NCBI GenBank assembly: GCA_050633205.1
Contig: JBOEGA010000019.1
Span: 8,532-72,531, forward strand
Source: CBDHHC01 sp050633205
GTDB lineage: Bacteria > Pseudomonadota > Alphaproteobacteria > Rhizobiales > CBDHHC01
Direction: 5' to 3'
Length of the DNA: 64,000 nucleotides
Shown here: positions 18,203-27,405 of the stretch, in pieces
Position numbering within the stretch: the stretch's first letter is position 1
How the letters are laid out: the number at the start of each line of letters is the position of its first letter
Made by a program: the position numbers and the translations under genes
Notes under the pieces: model-generated
The model's database searches: none
Seen by the model: only the letters and a program-made list of their open reading frames with translations
Told to the model about the DNA's origin: nothing

Positions 18203-19609
18203 ATGTCGGATATAAAACCGATTCATATTATTGGTGGCGGTCTGGCTGGGTCAGAAGCTGCATGGCAGGCCGCTCAAATGGGCGTTCCCGTAATACTGCA
18301 TGAAATGCGCCCCGTTCGCGAAACAGAGGCTCATCATACAGATGGCCTTGCTGAACTGGTTTGCTCTAACTCTTTTCGCTCTGATGACTGGGAGTATAAT
18401 GCGGTAGGTTTGCTTCATGCAGAGATGCGTAAAGCAGGCTCCCTGATCATGAACAGCGGTGACAATAACAAACTGCCTGCCGGAGGCGCTCTGGCAGTTG
18501 ATCGCGTTGCATTCTCAAATGAAGTTACGGAAAAGCTGAGTTCCCATGAGCTTATAACGATTGAACGGGAAGAAATCTCCGGATTACCGCCTGAAGAGTG
18601 GGATAGTGTTATTGTTGCAACCGGCCCTCTGACTTCTCCTGACTTAAGTAAGGCAATACAAGGCCTTACCGGAGAAGATGAACTCGCATTTTTTGATGCA
18701 ATTGCACCTATCATCAATAAGGAATCTATTGATTTTGATAAGGTCTGGTTTCAATCCCGCTATGATAAGCCCGGCCCTGGTGGTACAGGCGCAGATTATA
18801 TAAACTGTGCCATGAACGAAGAAGAATATAATTGTTTTATTGATGCACTGCTTGCGGGAGATAAAACTGAATTTAAAGACTGGGAAAAAGATACCCCTTA
18901 TTTCGATGGTTGCCTGCCTATTGAAGTTATGGCTGAAAGGGGCAGGGAGACATTGCGGCATGGTCCTATGAAACCTGTCGGGCTGACAAATCCTCACCAG
19001 CCGGATGAAAAGCCTCATGCTATTGTGCAGTTGAGGCAGGATAATGCTCTTGGCACTTTGTGGAACATGGTTGGTTTTCAGACAAAGCTTAAATATGCTT
19101 TGCAGACAGATGTCTTCAGAATGATACCGGGGTTGGAAAAAGCGACTTTTGCAAGACTTGGCGGATTACACAGGAATACATTTCTGAACAGTCCGAAAGT
19201 TCTGGATAGATCTCTGCGCCTGAAGTCAGATCCGAGACTTCGTTTTGCTGGTCAGATTACTGGTGTTGAAGGGTACGTAGAATCTGCGGCTATCGGAATT
19301 CTTGCTGGCCGTTTTGCAGCGGCAGAAAGGTTGGGGCAACTTCTGGAGGCTCCTGGAGGAACAACAGCTCTTGGCGCTCTTGTGAACCATATTACTGGTG
19401 GCCACATTTCCGCAGATGTTGGTAAGCAGAGAAGTTTTCAGCCTATGAATATAAATTATGGGCTTCTACCACCTATTGAATTGCCAAAGCCTGCGGATGG
19501 AAAAAGGTTGCGTGGTAAGGAAAAGGGCAGGGCAAGAAAAAGAGCTATGTCAGTACGTGCTCTCAATGATATTGAGCAGTGGCTTGGTATCAGGGAAGCT
19601 GCAGAATAA
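18203..19609 (+). CDS. trmFO: Methylenetetrahydrofolate--tRNA (uracil-54-C5)-methyltransferase
   Basis: FAD- and folate-dependent enzyme that makes ribothymidine-54 in tRNA. 468 residues starting with the FAD-binding motif GGGLAGSEAAWQAA, then the signature ETEAHHTDGLAELVCSNSFR, whose Cys corresponds to one of the two catalytic cysteines, and a C-terminal NAD(P)/FAD-binding block (GQITGVEGYVESAAIG). Stands alone, with GGGGCGAGAGC before the ATG. Confidence 0.96.
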   Translation: MSDIKPIHIIGGGLAGSEAAWQAAQMGVPVILHEMRPVRETEAHHTDGLAELVCSNSFRSDDWEYNAVGLLHAEMRKAGSLIMNSGDNNKLPAGGALAVDRVAFSNEVTEKLSSHELITIEREEISGLPPEEWDSVIVATGPLTSPDLSKAIQGLTGEDELAFFDAIAPIINKESIDFDKVWFQSRYDKPGPGGTGADYINCAMNEEEYNCFIDALLAGDKTEFKDWEKDTPYFDGCLPIEVMAERGRETLRHGPMKPVGLTNPHQPDEKPHAIVQLRQDNALGTLWNMVGFQTKLKYALQTDVFRMIPGLEKATFARLGGLHRNTFLNSPKVLDRSLRLKSDPRLRFAGQITGVEGYVESAAIGILAGRFAAAERLGQLLEAPGGTTALGALVNHITGGHISADVGKQRSFQPMNINYGLLPPIELPKPADGKRLRGKEKGRARKRAMSVRALNDIEQWLGIREAAE

Positions 19610-19794
19610 TAAAACTAAACTAAACTAAATCCTACATGATAAATATCTAAAAAAAATACTAAATATACCTCATTCATTAGAACGAAAGACTAGTAGCCCA
19701 TAAGCTTATAATGATGTCAGAATTAAGCTCAATAAAAAATATCGGTTAAACTGGCCGAAATACTGACGTCTATAGCGTTTAATAAGGGAGAGAG

Positions 19795-20007
19795 ATGATG
19801 AAGGGTATTGGTATAATACTTATTTTGATTGGACTGGTTTCAATCGGGCTTAATTTATTTGATACAGGTTTCGACCTGAAGATCCTGTCGTGGGTCGATC
19901 AATGGGGCGCCAATATTGGCTGGGCCATACGGGGTGGCGTTCTTGTCCTTGGCATTTTGCTTTGGTTCATAGGACAAAGTTCATCAAGATCTGCAGGCAA
20001 TGCTTAA
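19795..20007 (+). CDS. Small membrane protein, unrecognised
   Basis: 70 residues with two hydrophobic helices (about 4-22 and 43-62) around a short polar segment WVDQWGANIGWAI. AGGGAGAG directly precedes the start and a terminator follows, so it looks like a real monocistronic gene. I recognise no family. ATG at 19795 or the adjacent ATG at 19798 may be used. Confidence 0.65.
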   Translation: MMKGIGIILILIGLVSIGLNLFDTGFDLKILSWVDQWGANIGWAIRGGVLVLGILLWFIGQSSSRSAGNA

Positions 20008-20132
20008 GTTGAAATCCGTAAATTTTACATAGTATTCTGAACACTTTTAGTTCACCTGTAAAATTCTAATTCATATGTAACTCATTGTTGCATATTGCGG
20101 AAAAGTCTGAGATAAAGCTGCTATTGCGGCGA

Positions 20133-20183
20133 AAAACACTCTGCGTACTTCAACCTTTATGGGTAGAATGCGCGGGGTGTTTT
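20133..20183. terminator. Bidirectional terminator
   Basis: 15-bp stem with several G-T wobbles (AAAACACTCTGCGTA / TGCGCGGGGTGTTTT) and a 21-base loop, between the forward gene ending at 20007 and the reverse gene ending at 20214. Confidence 0.7.
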
Positions 20184-20213
20184 AAATACGGCATAAGTCT
20201 CTGCCACTAACTT

Positions 20214-20555
20214 CTAGGCTAGAATTTCAAGAACTTTATCCTGGGTATCCTGTAAAGCGCTTACGACAGCAGCGTTGGATTTGTATGCTGTTTCTGCTTC
20301 CTTCAAAGAGACCAGGCCCTCTGCGAGGGAAGGTTCCTGAGATATTGCGGTGGTATCGGTTGCCAAAGGAGGCTTTGGCAGTCCCTGTCCGCTTGTATTG
20401 GTGTCAGGACCCAAGTCAGTATTGCCTGAGTTTTCGGCAACACTCGTCGTTGTCTGATTAACTTCGGGGCTATCTGTAATAGTTCTGGCAGCAGTCTGAA
20501 ATTGCTGACTGGCGCTATTTAGACCCGATAATGCATTCTGTAATGCTTGTACCAT
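20214..20555 (-). CDS. Flagellar rod/hook-like small protein
   Basis: 113 residues. The start (MVQALQNALSGLNSASQQFQTAARTITDS) resembles the N-terminal helix of flagellar rod and hook proteins, and the end (SLAEGLVSLKEAETAYKSNA) resembles their C-terminal helix, with a low-complexity linker in place of the central domain. It may be a short alphaproteobacterial rod-like protein; no other flagellar gene is nearby. The family call rests on end-pattern similarity only. Confidence 0.6.
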   Translation of the reverse strand: MVQALQNALSGLNSASQQFQTAARTITDSPEVNQTTTSVAENSGNTDLGPDTNTSGQGLPKPPLATDTTAISQEPSLAEGLVSLKEAETAYKSNAAVVSALQDTQDKVLEILA

Positions 20556-20612
20556 AGGATCACTATGGGCCTCATATATAAATACCGAGTTAAAATTTGG
20601 TATAACAAGACT

Positions 20613-21110
20613 TTATGTATCTATGTTAATTGATTCTGCTAGCTTTTTAACTGCTTTGCGCTGTTGAAATCCATTAAGAAGTGCAAGAAGTCTGGTTAAG
20701 CAGGTTTTAAAAAATGTATCGACACCGCTAGCATACATGAGTGTTGTAATACGAGTTCCTCCTTTTTCTTCCTCAAAGCCGGTGATGCAGTACATTGCGC
20801 GCCAGGGAAGAAATGAACTGCCATTTTCTGTTGGCTTGCCTTTCTCCAGAATCTGATAAGTATATTCAAAAGTTACCTGAGCGTTTTCTACGATTTTCAG
20901 GAGCTCCATGGTGCAAATCACAACGATATCACCATGGTTTGTAGCAACATAATACTGCTTGCCAATTTGGTTTGGAGAGAGATCGTTAGTGGTTATGGTT
21001 GCTTTTGGAAAATAGTTATTTTCTTTCTGTAGACGCATCAGGTCAATCAGATGTGAGAAAGATTCGGGCACTGTTTTTTTTATATGATAGCTATATTCAA
21101 GGTACTTCAT
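20613..21110 (-). CDS. SRPBCC-like hypothetical protein
   Basis: 165 residues, no signal peptide. The layout (KYLEYSYHIKKTVPESFSHLIDLMRL, alternating beta strands, then a long C-terminal helix with TCLTRLLALLNGFQQRKAVKKLAES) fits the START/polyketide-cyclase SRPBCC fold, which binds hydrophobic ligands. The specific family is not recognised. Located between the rod-like gene and sufE on the same strand. Confidence 0.5.
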   Translation of the reverse strand: MKYLEYSYHIKKTVPESFSHLIDLMRLQKENNYFPKATITTNDLSPNQIGKQYYVATNHGDIVVICTMELLKIVENAQVTFEYTYQILEKGKPTENGSSFLPWRAMYCITGFEEEKGGTRITTLMYASGVDTFFKTCLTRLLALLNGFQQRKAVKKLAESINIDT

Positions 21111-21221
21111 CGAGATTGTATATTATTAGTTGTTTTACTCGCTGTACGCTCAGCGTTTTCCGGAAGCTGTATTTAGAGCAACCATTGAACATAATAATGT
21201 AACTGCTAACCAAGGCAAACT

Positions 21222-21638
21222 TCAGGCGGCAAGGTAAGTATTTGCATCTCTTTGAATTCGTTCGACCATTGAAAAGAGCCCATTAGAGCGCTGACTGGTC
21301 AGATGTTCTTTCAGTCCAAGCTTTTCCAGTGTTTCTTTTGCATCAATGGTGGCGATTTCTTTTGCGGGTTTATCCTGGTAAATTGACATTAATATTGCAA
21401 TCAGGCCGCGAACAATAAGAGCATCGCTATCTCCGGTAAAGTGGAGGTTTCCATCAGTAATATCAGTTTTTATCCATACCTGGCTGGCGCAGCCCTGGAC
21501 CTTATTTTCTGAAGTTCGGTCATCTTCATCCAGTTCTGGCAGCATATTCCCCAGCTCTATTACGTATTTATACCGGTCTTCCCAATCATCAAGAATTTCA
21601 AAATCTGAAAGAAGTTCGTTCAGGCGGGGTATAGTCAT
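21222..21638 (-). CDS. sufE: SufE family cysteine desulfuration protein
   Basis: Accepts persulfide sulfur from SufS and passes it on for Fe-S cluster assembly. Started at ATG 21638, 138 residues beginning MTIPRLNELLSDFEIL; the longer frame upstream (to 21758) is not homologous. The active cysteine lies in NKVQGCASQVWI, and the C-terminal part LKEHLTSQRSNGLFSMV is typical. It lies apart from any suf operon, as is common in Alphaproteobacteria, next to a DUF5330 gene. Confidence 0.92.
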   Translation of the reverse strand: MTIPRLNELLSDFEILDDWEDRYKYVIELGNMLPELDEDDRTSENKVQGCASQVWIKTDITDGNLHFTGDSDALIVRGLIAILMSIYQDKPAKEIATIDAKETLEKLGLKEHLTSQRSNGLFSMVERIQRDANTYLAA

Positions 21639-21831
21639 GAAAAGTTTTATCCTCGAATGCTGAAAATATTTAATACAGCATCTTCTATCAACAGAGTATG
21701 GAATAATCAAAAAAAAGAACGCATATCGATAAAAGGAGGCTTCGATTCCTTTATCCATATGCGTATAGTTGGGGGGCTACGGGAGTATTAAAAGGTACTC
21801 ACCGTTGCCGGGGGATTTTTATAGATATCGG

Positions 21832-22326
21832 TTATATTCTACCGTTTTTCGAGCTTTCCAGTGCAGGTTCTACCCATTCAGCAGCACGATCTGTCTGGCT
21901 TAGTGTATCCTGCGAAGCTTTTTGACTATACTGATATGAGACAGGCTTTTTATGCCTGAGAGGTTTATCCTGATAATTGTCCTCAGTCATATCTGTTTCA
22001 TTTTCCTGTGTTTTGGTATTAACAGCTTGATTCATACCGTCATCGGGGTTATCTATTGCAGCCGTTTTAAGGTCCGAACTGGTAAATACTCCATACACAG
22101 TGCTTCCAATATAATTTGCCTTATCCTTTAAGCTGAAGAAGGCATTTTGTGTGTGCTGACAGGTTTCCGGAGTGCGAGAGCAGAAATTGCCAAGATCCTG
22201 CATCGCCCCGGTTACAATTTTGTAGACTGAATATCTGTTCCCCTCGGAAGTCGGTATCAATGCCAGTATCAATACCATCCATAATGAAAGTTTAAGTATT
22301 GTCATTTTCATCTTTCCGCTCAACAT
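21832..22326 (-). CDS. DUF5330 family protein
   Basis: 164 residues with an N-terminal membrane/signal helix (about 7-25, ending LIPTSEG). It is followed by the DUF5330 core DLGNFCSRTPETCQ with two conserved cysteines, then a long polar, disordered tail rich in Gln, Thr and Asp. The family is alphaproteobacterial and of unknown function, often near sufE as here. Located upstream of sufE on the same strand. Confidence 0.78.
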   Translation of the reverse strand: MLSGKMKMTILKLSLWMVLILALIPTSEGNRYSVYKIVTGAMQDLGNFCSRTPETCQHTQNAFFSLKDKANYIGSTVYGVFTSSDLKTAAIDNPDDGMNQAVNTKTQENETDMTEDNYQDKPLRHKKPVSYQYSQKASQDTLSQTDRAAEWVEPALESSKNGRI

Positions 22327-22886
22327 CCAATTCCCTATCCAGGGAAGGTTAGCAAAGAGGGCGTAATAAATAAAAAAAAGTGGGTGTGGTATTTGATGTA
22401 TTTTATATGTAAATAATATTAGAATTGTTTCTTGTTTATATTTTAATTTGGTTCAATTTTTAAGTATTAACTCAAATGCTTTTAATTGAAGTTGGGGTTG
22501 TATATTCTGCTAATTCAATTTATTCATGAGATAAGCTGTTAATTTTTCATTCATAATGAATTATATATAAATCTATACAGATATTTTAGTGCTTATTAGT
22601 CATTGAGAGATGAATCGATGTTCCAGGATTGCCTGCCCCTCAGAAATTGAGTGTCAGGCAGGCGAGAGGGTTTTTGTGGATATTGCTGAATGCGGTAGTT
22701 CTCATACCTGTATAACTGATATTTGGTAACGTTTTATTTTCCATTGGATCGGTAACACTTCAAAGTGCTGCACTATGTGCTGTAAAGGGTATCTGGATGA
22801 AACTGGTGATTGTGGTACTATATATTGAAATGGGCTTGTCCTGTTTTCTGTTAATTTGGAGTTGATTGTTGGAGCAGATTGGGGCC
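22327..22886. other. AT-rich non-coding interval
   Basis: About 560 bp without a supportable ORF. The left half is very AT-rich (22380-22600). A hairpin at 22631-22659 is followed by a GAGAGGG-T5 tract, which could end a short transcript. Nothing else recognised. Confidence 0.5.
22631..22675 (+). terminator. Hairpin plus T-tract, possible end of a small RNA
   Basis: Stem GCCTG/CAGGC extended inward by C-G, C-G, T-A, C-G and A-T with two C-T mismatches, then AGGCGAGAGGGTTTTT. No forward-strand gene lies upstream within 300 bp, so it is either an orphan terminator or the 3' end of an unannotated RNA. Confidence 0.45.
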
Positions 22887-23582
22887 ATGACATCCTTTCA
22901 GGCACGGCTTAATCTTCTGGTGTTTATACTTATAGCGGGGCTTATAGCGGCGAACGCACTGTATTTCCAGGAGCCTGCCCACTCATCAAAAAATCAGACT
23001 GCAAATATTGAAAAAATTCCGCCAGCCGGAAATAAAAGAAGCTCCATACGTATCATTCCAAGTAAGCCAGAAGATACAACCCAGTCTATAAATAAAGAAG
23101 AGCCAGTTGAAAAAAAAGAAGAGGAGGATGAGGATTCTCCTGCAGCAACGGCCGAGCTAGTTAAAGCAATTCAGAGAGAATTAATGGAAAAGAAATATTC
23201 TCCTGGTCACGTTGATGGTGCACCTGGTCTGGAGACACGAGCTGCAATACTAGCTTTTGAATATGACAGGGGACTTCCTTTGACAGCTTCTCCGAGCGAG
23301 GAAGTGTTAAGAAAAATTATATTTGATCACCCAGATAAAAAGAAAAAATCCGGTCCGAGGAAGAGCTCAACTCCGGCCAGTAGAAATGTGGTTCGAATAG
23401 TACAAAAGATGCTGCACAGCCTGGGTTATGCAGCGGGGAAGATTGATGGGTCAATAAGCAAGGATACGCAGTTGGCCATTAAAGAGTTTGAAGTTAACAG
23501 ACGAATGAAAGCAACAGGGCGGGTTTCAGGCAAACTTATTCAGGAACTTGTTAAAGTAACGGATATACCAACGGGTAGATAG
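22887..23582 (+). CDS. Membrane-anchored protein with two peptidoglycan-binding domains
   Basis: 231 residues from ATG 22887 (an upstream TTG at 22866 is possible). An N-terminal transmembrane helix (about 6-25) is followed by an acidic/lysine-rich linker and two PG_binding_1-like three-helix modules: one ending LVKAIQRELMEKKYSPGHVDG...ILAFEYDRGL, the other VVRIVQKMLHSLGYAAGKIDG...AIKEFEVNRRM. It probably tethers the inner membrane to the cell wall. The next gene starts in its stop region, so the two are coupled. Confidence 0.8.
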   Translation: MTSFQARLNLLVFILIAGLIAANALYFQEPAHSSKNQTANIEKIPPAGNKRSSIRIIPSKPEDTTQSINKEEPVEKKEEEDEDSPAATAELVKAIQRELMEKKYSPGHVDGAPGLETRAAILAFEYDRGLPLTASPSEEVLRKIIFDHPDKKKKSGPRKSSTPASRNVVRIVQKMLHSLGYAAGKIDGSISKDTQLAIKEFEVNRRMKATGRVSGKLIQELVKVTDIPTGR

Positions 23583-23602
23583 TGTTTGGTGGATTAGGGC
23601 AT

Positions 23603-23950
23603 ATGCGAGTTAAGGCTGAGATTTGGGTTAAATCATATATACGTCGGTGTCACTATAATGGAGCCTATGCAATGGTTCTTCGCCGTGGTGACAGTGATGC
23701 AGGGGCAATATTTATCAAGATCAATACTCTGGATGGTCAGGCATTGTTGATGATGCCTGCTCCCGCAGGTTTCTCGGCGGCTGATACTGACAGAATGTGG
23801 ATTGCCTATAATGACGGTCAGGCAAATTCTGAAGACGTAGTGGATAATTATATAGAAAAACAAAAGAAATCAGACCCAGATATCTGGGTTGTGGAAGTAG
23901 AGGATAAGGATGGTCGAATGTTCTTGGAAGAAGAAACTATGTCTATCTAA
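23603..23950 (+). CDS. DUF1491 family protein
   Basis: 115 residues starting MRVKAEIWVKSYIRRC; a GTG at 23582, overlapping the previous stop, would add seven residues. The pattern AYAMVLRRGDSDAGAIFIKIN and DPDIWVVEVEDKDGR is typical of DUF1491, an alphaproteobacterial family of unknown role. It is often encoded right after a peptidoglycan-binding protein gene, as seen here. Confidence 0.85.
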   Translation: MRVKAEIWVKSYIRRCHYNGAYAMVLRRGDSDAGAIFIKINTLDGQALLMMPAPAGFSAADTDRMWIAYNDGQANSEDVVDNYIEKQKKSDPDIWVVEVEDKDGRMFLEEETMSI

Positions 23951-24105
23951 GTATTTTTTAAAAATAAATGCATCTATTTCTGTGAGTATTTATTTTTTTT
24001 AAAAGCAATTGTGGGAAGCTGACCGTATATTCAAGATTAAGATAAGATTCATGAATCGTTTTTCATAATCTTTACTTTAGTTGGGAAGTGCGGGGAGTGA
24101 GCGTT

Positions 24106-24306
24106 ATGGGAGCTGTTTTAAAGTTCCGCAGGGATAGCAAGAGTGTATCCCGTTTATTTAAGAAGAAGAAAAGAAAATATGTCGGTGAAGGAGAAGAGCT
24201 GGGGCAAATTATAATTTTCCCGGGTATTCGAATTGAGCGACATTGTGATGACTATCTTACAGATGAAGAAGATGATCATGATAGTGATACAAAAAATGCA
24301 GGTTAA
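24106..24306 (+). CDS. Small basic/acidic hypothetical protein
   Basis: 66 residues from ATG 24106, with GGGGAG 8 bases upstream. The first half is very basic (KFRRDSKSVSRLFKKKKRKY), the end very acidic (DDYLTDEEDDHDSD). No known family. Same strand as its neighbours and separated by about 150 bp on the left and 90 bp on the right. Confidence 0.5.
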   Translation: MGAVLKFRRDSKSVSRLFKKKKRKYVGEGEELGQIIIFPGIRIERHCDDYLTDEEDDHDSDTKNAG

Positions 24307-24395
24307 TGGATAGCCTGTATTATATCTGTAGTACCCCTTTGTAGCGTTTGAGTTTTACGTGTAGCGGATAAAATCCATGCAAAGATAAAGCGCGA

Positions 24396-25577
24396 ATGCA
24401 ATACCTACAGCGATCTATAATCTCTGACTTGAAAACTATTCTGATTTTAATTGGAGTGGTTTTTCTGTCTTCCTGTGCTCAAAAGGGGGATTTTGGTCGT
24501 CCAGGTCAATCCAGATTCCAAGAGATTGCATCTGCTTATGCTCATGATTTTTTTCTGGGGCCGGTAACTGGCGCTATAGAGCCTAAATCCGGGCAGTATC
24601 CAGGTGCTCCATTCGGTTTGACCAAGCACGAAATTATTGTTCGGGATGCTGCTGTTCATTTTAACCTGCCACTTACTAAAATGCACAGACCTCCTGGAAA
24701 GGAACTTTCACCAACTGCTTATGCGGAATATATGACAAGTTCAGAATTCACGCATGGAAAATCTAGAACTACCTTTATTTCAGCGCAGATTAAGAGTGAT
24801 TTCGTGTGGTTGAAAAGATTTATTGCATCTGCACGAAAAGTGAAAATTGATGATGGTGAGAGAGCTTACTACCTGCAAACGCGAAAATTCGGAATTACAA
24901 ATCAGGATCATCTGAGAACATACTCCAGGATTAAGGATAATGAGCTTATAGTATATGGCGTATTTAAAGATCTTGATGATCGGGTTGCCAGTTATGCTTA
25001 TGCTATTGACAGGACGCCTTTGGAAACCCCCGGTGCGTCGACTGAAGCTTTGAAGACAGCTTTGCAGACATTGCGTAAGGAGCTTGCTCTTGCTCGTGTG
25101 CAATATGACAAGCTGGCTCGAAGGATAGCCCGTTATCGCGTTAATTTTCCCAAGCACCGGAAGTATTTTGTAAAAAAGAAAGTTGGCCATTCAGAGTATT
25201 ACATAGACGAGAATGGGGAGAGGAGAAAAAAGAGCAGGAACAACAACAACGACACTCATAATGTAAATATGAGAGTGCGCTCTGGTGGTGATGGTTCTGA
25301 GATGACTGATGGTCAGTTGTCCGGCAACTCATTTAGCACTACCTATCAGGAATATGATAGCCGTAAGGATAATCGCCGAGAGAAAATTCGTAGGAGTACT
25401 TTGAAGAATGTCTCGCCAAAGCTAATGAAGCTGCGTATGCCCCAGAAGGTCAGGTATAAAAAAGCAAAGCCAATCAGGCCTGTTAAAAAAAACGTGAAGA
25501 AGAGTATGCCGTTGCCTACCAAGAGGATGTTACAGGCAGATTCGTGGCCAATGGTGATTACTCCAGCGCAAAAATAA
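24396..25577 (+). CDS. Large predicted lipoprotein, unrecognised
   Basis: 393 residues. An N-terminal hydrophobic stretch ends in the lipobox FLSSC at about residue 27, so it is probably an outer-membrane lipoprotein. A globular region (about 40-235) includes FVWLKRFIASARKVKIDDGERAYYL, a helical repeat-like zone follows (235-255), and the last 150 residues are polar, Asn/Lys/Arg-rich and probably disordered. I recognise no domain. It lies in a row of envelope-related genes with the next lipoprotein gene downstream. Confidence 0.65.
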   Translation: MQYLQRSIISDLKTILILIGVVFLSSCAQKGDFGRPGQSRFQEIASAYAHDFFLGPVTGAIEPKSGQYPGAPFGLTKHEIIVRDAAVHFNLPLTKMHRPPGKELSPTAYAEYMTSSEFTHGKSRTTFISAQIKSDFVWLKRFIASARKVKIDDGERAYYLQTRKFGITNQDHLRTYSRIKDNELIVYGVFKDLDDRVASYAYAIDRTPLETPGASTEALKTALQTLRKELALARVQYDKLARRIARYRVNFPKHRKYFVKKKVGHSEYYIDENGERRKKSRNNNNDTHNVNMRVRSGGDGSEMTDGQLSGNSFSTTYQEYDSRKDNRREKIRRSTLKNVSPKLMKLRMPQKVRYKKAKPIRPVKKNVKKSMPLPTKRMLQADSWPMVITPAQK

Positions 25578-25872
25578 TCAGATTTTCCCTGATTTGGCAT
25601 TTCCTGGGGTGAAATTTTCAATAATCATCACAAAGAGTTAGCTTTTAAGCCTATATCGCCAGTATTTGCAGAGGCTGAACCCATTTCTGCCTTCTAAACT
25701 CCGTACCAACCAGGTTGTGAAGACAGGTTTAAAGGTGTTATACCAAATATATTGCAGGCAAGTTCCGGGAACGAAACCTGACAGGTATGGTATTTGTCAT
25801 TTTGCTATGGCATACCAGTACAAGATATATAAAATAAGAAGATGCGGGACACCGGAAAAAGGGATTAAGGCA

Positions 25873-26328
25873 TTGAAACACATTCAGGCATTTTGGCTCA
25901 TTTCCATAATTGCTACACTTTCTCTGGCTGCCTGCAGCAAGGGAACTGGTAGTCTAACAAGTGTTTTTGGTAGTAGCCGCAGTCAGCCTGTGAAGCAAAC
26001 TCCAAAACTTGATCCATTAGCGAGACCAATTCAAGTGGCCTGGACAGCAGCCCGCGCACAGAGATGTGGTTTTTATTTTGATGCTAACCAGCTTAGATCT
26101 GCATTCCTGTCTTATGAGGCAGGGCAGGGTGCGAGCGGTCAGCAGATTAAAAAATACCAACAGGCTTATGATTTTACTTTGAAAACTGTTTCCAAAAAAG
26201 TGAAGGCTGACCCCAAATATTGTAAGAAAAAAAGAAGGGTTGAGGAAATCCGTGCTGACTTGCAACGGCATTTGCAAGGTGACTATACACCACGACCTAG
26301 GAAAAGAGCAGATACTGAAGATTCCTAA
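25873..26328 (+). CDS. Small predicted lipoprotein, unrecognised
   Basis: The frame is open from about 25666, but the lipoprotein signal (HIQAFWLISIIATLSLAAC) argues for the TTG start at 25873, which has AAGG just upstream; ATG 25807 is an alternative. The mature protein, about 130 residues, has two cysteines (AQRCGFYFD and PKYCKKKRR) that could form a disulfide, and a basic C-terminus. Family not recognised. Confidence 0.55.
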   Translation: MKHIQAFWLISIIATLSLAACSKGTGSLTSVFGSSRSQPVKQTPKLDPLARPIQVAWTAARAQRCGFYFDANQLRSAFLSYEAGQGASGQQIKKYQQAYDFTLKTVSKKVKADPKYCKKKRRVEEIRADLQRHLQGDYTPRPRKRADTEDS

Positions 26329-26342
26329 GAGGTGGAGCGTTA

Positions 26343-26906
26343 TTACCAGAACAGTGCGCCTTCATTCAGAAACTCCTGTTCTTCTTGCGTTGTAGTTCGG
26401 TTCAGAATGTTATTTCTATGCGGGAAGCGTCCGAATTTTTTAATAATGTCCCTGTGTAGTTTGGCAGACTCGAAAGAGGGTTTGCTTCCCAATTTTTCAT
26501 AAAGCCTGACTGATTGTTCCTGATGTGCCAAATCTTCTGAGTGCTGAAGCGGCATATACAGGAATATGTTTTCGTTTTGACCAAGTGCTTTATCAAAACC
26601 GTTCTCAATAGACTGAAAAGAAACAGCAAGAGCTTTAGCATCAGTTGCAAATGACCTTGCCTGGTTTCTGAAAATATTTCTTGGGAACTGGTCCAGAACT
26701 ATAATTGCAGCAAGACTAACTTTTGGTGTTTCCAGCCAGGGTACGGGGACAGTTTCTTTGAGCTCTTCCAGTGTTGGCAGGAACCTGTTTCGAATAACAT
26801 CATCCAGCTCATTGCTACGCCACCACTGATCTGGTGTTATTTCCTCAAACCAGAATTTTAAAACCGTTTCTGCTTCTTCAGGTAATGTTGGTTTTAAACG
26901 TTCCAT
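26343..26906 (-). CDS. DUF924 family protein
   Basis: 187 residues with the hallmark pattern VLKFWFEEITPDQWWRSNELDD at the N-terminus, LAAIIVLDQFPRNIFRNQAR and YMPLQHSEDLAHQEQSV in the middle, and GRFPHRNNILNR near the end. The family is common in Proteobacteria and has a TPR-like all-helical fold; its function is unknown. Convergent with the lipoprotein gene, 14 bp apart. Confidence 0.92.
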   Translation of the reverse strand: MERLKPTLPEEAETVLKFWFEEITPDQWWRSNELDDVIRNRFLPTLEELKETVPVPWLETPKVSLAAIIVLDQFPRNIFRNQARSFATDAKALAVSFQSIENGFDKALGQNENIFLYMPLQHSEDLAHQEQSVRLYEKLGSKPSFESAKLHRDIIKKFGRFPHRNNILNRTTTQEEQEFLNEGALFW

Positions 26907-27405
26907 TCTATCCCCATTATGTTGTATTTTGGCTTCATATGAATAAGATTTATATATTGTCCCGATTACGCCGTTTTATAACGCATAATATGAATGGATA
27001 ATAATCAAGCTTGGGTTTCTATTATTATGCATTCATATAACTTGCGTTTTTTATGTAACAAGTTCTTTTATTTAATAAATAAACAAAAGGCTGTATATTA
27101 TTGTGAAACATCCCTTAATTAGTACTATTTCAGGCCCGATAAATACATTATCTTAAATGGGTACCATACTGGTTTAACTTCATGAGGATTAGAATCAGCA
27201 TGTATATTTGGGGGTTGTAGATTGCATGGGGAGTGTATAAAAAAACACGTCCAAATGTCATCGTTCAAATAGATACCATTCATTATATCATAACGCTGAT
27301 CAAACTAGTTGCCATACCGACTTAGCCTGTGGCATATGCACAACAACGCCCTCAATCGCTAAATGAATTTTAGTTGATGTCGGGCAGACAAGCAGTAAGA
27401 AACTT
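26907..27405. other. AT-rich non-coding interval upstream of the DUF262 gene
   Basis: About 500 bp, strongly AT-rich, no supportable ORF, no tRNA or integration-site repeat recognised. It is the left boundary of a stretch of accessory genes. Confidence 0.5.

Noticed and set aside
19610..19640. AAACT tandem repeat after trmFO
   Set aside because: Only about three short copies in AT-rich DNA; not meaningful.
24396..26328. Type VI or other secretion cluster at the lipoprotein genes
   Set aside because: No secretion ATPase, needle, sheath or baseplate gene is present; only lipoproteins and DUF proteins.
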